Of a stretch of 64,000 nucleotides of DNA, positions 61,203-64,000 are shown one piece after another. A program made the translations under genes and the position numbers. Position 1 is the first letter of the stretch. Each line of letters starts with the position of its first letter. The notes beneath the pieces are model-generated. The model made no database searches. It was given only the letters and a program-made list of their open reading frames with translations, and was not told where the DNA came from. Origin of the DNA: Longimicrobiales bacterium (GTDB lineage Bacteria; Gemmatimonadota; Gemmatimonadetes; Longimicrobiales; Gaopeijiaceae); assembly GCA_028278645.1 (NCBI GenBank), contig JANQDZ010000065.1, positions 35,178-99,177 of the forward strand, read 5' to 3'.

Positions 61203-61215
61203 CTAACAACGTTAG
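61203..61215 (+). promoter_or_regulatory. Short inverted repeat before the fourth padR
   Basis: CTAAC-AAC-GTTAG lies just before GGAGAG, the ribosome site, 12 nt from the start codon. It is a candidate operator for autorepression, weaker than the others. Confidence 0.35.
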
Positions 61216-61227
61216 GAGAGCCCCGAA

Positions 61228-61557
61228 GTGGGAAAAGACACTCTGGGAGAGTTCGAACACCACGTGCTCCTTGCTACCCTTCGCCTCCGGGGAGAGGGTT
61301 TCACCACGTCCATCGTTCTGGAGCTGGAGGAAACGATCGACCGATCGGTGGCACCGGCAGCCGTTTATATCGCGCTCCGGCGCCTCGAAGAAAAAGGCCT
61401 GGTGGATTCCCGCATGGAACTGACCGAGGACGCGCCCGGTCCTCGGAATCGTCGGTACTTCCAAGTGACGGAACGCGGAAGGTTGAAACTGCTGCAGGCC
61501 CGCCGCCGTTTTCATCGCCTGTGGGAAGGTTTGGATCCGCTGGAAGAGGAGGCCTGA
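61228..61557 (+). CDS. PadR-family transcriptional regulator (module 4)
   Basis: 109 aa, GTG start at 61228 with AGGAGAG upstream. Winged helix: LGEFEHHVLLATLRLRGEGFTTSIVLELEETIDRSVAPAAVYIALRRLEEKGLVDSRMEL, then the wing PRNRRYFQVTERGRLKLLQARRRF. It precedes an ADOP permease, whose TTG start is one nucleotide past its stop codon. It is probably an autoregulated repressor of the pair. Confidence 0.92.
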   Translation: MGKDTLGEFEHHVLLATLRLRGEGFTTSIVLELEETIDRSVAPAAVYIALRRLEEKGLVDSRMELTEDAPGPRNRRYFQVTERGRLKLLQARRRFHRLWEGLDPLEEEA

Positions 61558-61558
61558 A

Positions 61559-64000
61559 TTGGGTCGGGACCGAAGGGAAGGGGGACATGGCTCGGGTCCG
61601 GATCTCGGCCCGCCCGCCCGGGCACGGAAGATCCTGGGTAATGTCCTCCCTGGTGAGGACCGAGCCGACTTACTTCACACCGTGGATCACCTGTACCGAC
61701 GCAGAGTGGAGAAGAGGGGTCGGCTTCTGAGCTCGGGCTGGTATTGGATCCAGGTCATTGATTTCTGGATCAGGCTCAGGTTTCAGAAGCAGCCAAAACT
61801 GCGGCGCATTCCAGAGGATGGGCGCCACGCCCACCCGTCACCCGAACACCGATCGGCCACCTTTCTTATGCAGAACCTCATGCAGGACCTCAAATTCAGT
61901 GTCCGGCGTCTTCTCTCCACTCCGGTCGTCACGGCTGCAGCCCTCCTCTCCTTGGCTCTGGCCGTCGGCGCGAACGGCGCCATCGTGGGAGCGGTAAAGG
62001 GGCTTCTGATGACGCCCCTTCCGTTCCATGAGCCCAACTCTCTGGTGAACATCTGGGCCACCTACCCTGACCGGCCCGAGGCCCAATTCTCAAACTCCTA
62101 TCCCAACTACGTGGACTTCCGTGAGGTCCCGGCCTTAGAGGGTTTGGCGGCTTCTCAAGGAACCAGCCATACCGTCGTCGCAGAGTCCGAACCCTTCCGT
62201 GTGGAAGGTCTCACCTCGACAGACAACCTCTTCAGGATCCTTTCGGTCGACCCTGTTTTTGGCCGGACCTTCCTCGAGGGGGAGGATGGTGTGGGAGGTG
62301 ATCGGGTCGCTGTTCTCTCCCACGGCCTGTGGCAGGACCGGTTCGACGGGGACAGGGAGGTGCTCGGCCGGAGCTTTCTGCTTGACGGTGAGCCCTACAC
62401 GGTCGTGGGGGTGATGCCTGAGAGTTTCTTTTACCCCTACGAAGAGATCGCACTGTGGACGCCTCTCCTGAGAGACGAGTCCAACTGGAGCCGAGTGAAC
62501 GGTGGTCTCCAACTGGTGGGGCGTGTGGCTCCGGGATCGAGCGTTGAACAGATCCAAGTACAAACCTCTGAAGTGGCCCGGCGCTTCTCCGGGGAACATC
62601 CGGGGACCTGGTTGGAGGACATGACCACCATGGTCATGACGGTCCCCCAGGCCCTCTACGGTGAAGGGGTGTCCCTGCGCCTCTATGCTCTCTGGGGAGC
62701 CGTGGGGCTCCTTCTTCTAATCGCCTGCATCAACGTGGCGAACCTCCTGCTAGCTCGAAGCACTTCCCGACGCAGGGAGGTTGCGGTGCGGTCGGCTCTC
62801 GGGGCCGGCAAAGGCAGGATCACGGTCCTTTTCCTGGCGGAAAGCCTGACATTGGGTCTCGGCAGCGGGCTCATCGGCGTGGGAGTCGCCTGGGCCGGCG
62901 TGCGTCTGCTCCGGTGGGCCGCCCTGTCCGATGCGGTCAGAGCGGCAGAGCTGACCCTAGATCCTTGGGTCATGGTTTTCACTGTTCTTCTCGGGACCCT
63001 CACGGGGGTGTTCTTCGGGATCTACCCGGCATTTCGCGTGGCTCGAACGCCGGTGGCGCGGGTGATACAGGAAGGGGGAAGAGGGCGAACCGAGGGTGTG
63101 TCCGGACGGCGTCTTCAGCGAGGGCTCGTAGTGGCTCAGGTGGCCCTCACTCTGGTGGTCCTTCTGGGAGCCGGACTGATGGTCCGCACGATGGATAGAA
63201 TGTTGAACATCAACCCTGGGTTTCAGCCGCAGAACGTCCTCTCTTTCACCATTTCCCTGACCTCCGAGTACGACGACGCAGAAAAAGTGTCGGCCTTCCA
63301 GGAAAGGGTTTTGCCCGAACTCGAAGCCCTACCGGGGGTCGAGGCGGTTGGAGTGGTTTTCACTCTCCCACTTGGGGGAATGAACAACTTCTGGGATTTC
63401 CTGGTGGAGGGTGATCCAGACCCCGGCTCCAGCCGCTGGTCGGCCGGAGGAAACATGGCTGGGCCAGGTTATTTCCAGTCCATGCAGATCCCCCTGCTGA
63501 GGGGGCGACTCTTGGAGGCCGGAGATCGCCGGGGACAGGAGCCTGTTGTGGTAGTGAGCCAGGCTATGGCCGAGACCACCTGGCCTGGGCAGGATCCCCT
63601 TGGGAAACGGCTGGCCCTCCCCGGGGAGACCCGGGATGGGCAGATCCATTGGAGGACGGTGGTAGGGGTAGTGGGAGACGTACGACATGGAAGTCTCACC
63701 GGAGATGCCCGTGGAGAGATCTACAAGCCCTTCTGGCAAACCCGCTGGAACACCAGCATGATGACCTTCACCATCCGTACCGCGGGATCGCCGGAGCCGT
63801 TGGCCAACCCGGCCCGGGAAATCGTCCTACGAGCCGACCCGGGCCAAGCCATCTACGACGTCATGACCATGGAGGACCGGGTCAGCCGAAGCTTGGATGC
63901 CACCCAGGGACTAACGTGGCTCCTGGGGGTTTTTGGGGTATCCGCGCTTCTCCTCTCGTCGCTGGGCATCTTTGGTGTGATCTCCTACGCGGTGTCACAG
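61559..64000 (+). CDS. ADOP permease (module 4), cut by the right edge
   Basis: 814 codons to the window end. TTG 61559 is the best start: AGAGGAGG (61545-61552) is 6 nt upstream. The N-terminal head KILGNVLPGEDRADLLHTVDHLYRRRVEKRG and WYWIQVIDFWIRLRF are typical, then NLMQDLKFSVRRLLSTPVVTAAALLSLALAVGANGAIVGAVKGLLMTPLPF, periplasmic domain, FtsX helices (LLLIACINVANLLLARSTSRRREVAVRSALGAGKGRI) and the second unit running into YAVSQ at the edge. About 30-60 residues are missing. Two MacB-type units, no ATPase. Confidence 0.92.
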   Translation, partial: MGRDRREGGHGSGPDLGPPARARKILGNVLPGEDRADLLHTVDHLYRRRVEKRGRLLSSGWYWIQVIDFWIRLRFQKQPKLRRIPEDGRHAHPSPEHRSATFLMQNLMQDLKFSVRRLLSTPVVTAAALLSLALAVGANGAIVGAVKGLLMTPLPFHEPNSLVNIWATYPDRPEAQFSNSYPNYVDFREVPALEGLAASQGTSHTVVAESEPFRVEGLTSTDNLFRILSVDPVFGRTFLEGEDGVGGDRVAVLSHGLWQDRFDGDREVLGRSFLLDGEPYTVVGVMPESFFYPYEEIALWTPLLRDESNWSRVNGGLQLVGRVAPGSSVEQIQVQTSEVARRFSGEHPGTWLEDMTTMVMTVPQALYGEGVSLRLYALWGAVGLLLLIACINVANLLLARSTSRRREVAVRSALGAGKGRITVLFLAESLTLGLGSGLIGVGVAWAGVRLLRWAALSDAVRAAELTLDPWVMVFTVLLGTLTGVFFGIYPAFRVARTPVARVIQEGGRGRTEGVSGRRLQRGLVVAQVALTLVVLLGAGLMVRTMDRMLNINPGFQPQNVLSFTISLTSEYDDAEKVSAFQERVLPELEALPGVEAVGVVFTLPLGGMNNFWDFLVEGDPDPGSSRWSAGGNMAGPGYFQSMQIPLLRGRLLEAGDRRGQEPVVVVSQAMAETTWPGQDPLGKRLALPGETRDGQIHWRTVVGVVGDVRHGSLTGDARGEIYKPFWQTRWNTSMMTFTIRTAGSPEPLANPAREIVLRADPGQAIYDVMTMEDRVSRSLDATQGLTWLLGVFGVSALLLSSLGIFGVISYAVSQ

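Noticed and set aside
1..64000. tRNA, rRNA, CRISPR, IS or phage elements
   Set aside because: No cloverleaf with a T-arm, no array of spaced repeats, no transposase or integrase motif was found on reading both strands; a covariance-model scan was not possible.

Overview
This 64 kb window is GC-rich, densely coded and almost all chromosomal housekeeping plus lineage-specific accessory genes. No rRNA, tRNA, CRISPR array, transposase or phage gene was found. Four PadR-regulator/duplicated-permease (ADOP) pairs, two cyclase-FlgO/TolB-TPR proteins, many exported lipoproteins and a low density of classical operons outside biosynthesis suggest a Gemmatimonadota or Acidobacteriota bacterium, most likely Gemmatimonadota. 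That placement is inference from gene content, not a phylogeny.

Region 1 (1-10.4 kb): the N-terminal two thirds of uvrA (minus, running off the left edge) diverges from a complete histidine operon, hisG-hisD-hisC-hisH-hisA-hisB-(60-codon ORF)-hisF-hisIE, closed by a translationally coupled ABC exporter. In front of hisG lies a textbook attenuator: a sigma70-like promoter, a 27-codon leader peptide with six consecutive His codons that probably starts at +1 (leaderless), competing hairpins and a 12-bp terminator with seven T.

Region 2 (10.4-25.9 kb): an exported GH-like lipoprotein, a small protein, an SPFH protein, a HELTH metallopeptidase, leuS, transketolase, a frameshifted small membrane protein gene, an unknown zinc-finger/membrane protein, then an oxidative-folding group (DsbD-like, exported redoxin, VKOR-DsbA fusion) and an outer-membrane-like protein.

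Region 3 (26-40.3 kb): a minus-strand three-gene operon (small subunit, GMC oxidoreductase, ThDP enzyme) diverges from a plus-strand operon SnoaL-like / DUF3500 / methyltransferase / aldo-keto reductase. The methyltransferase reads through an in-frame TGA at the position where its relatives carry a conserved Cys, and a 7-bp stem-loop at bacterial-SECIS distance follows: a strong candidate selenoprotein. Next come an unusual lipoprotein-type PLP enzyme and two convergent cyclase-TPR signalling proteins with non-canonical substrate-selecting residues.

Region 4 (40.4-64 kb): PadR-ADOP modules at 40.5, 48.8, 52.0 and 61.2 kb (the last cut by the right edge), interspersed with a serine hydrolase, a glycosyltransferase, an exported cyanophycinase-like protein, RtcB, a TetR-controlled two-component flavin monooxygenase operon, an exported unknown protein, and a TetR/aldo-keto reductase pair. 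Both TetR genes have matching palindromes in front of themselves and of their presumed target.

Strongest points for follow-up: the Sec-containing methyltransferase operon, the leaderless his attenuator, the lipoprotein PLP enzyme, the cyclase pair, and the ADOP modules.
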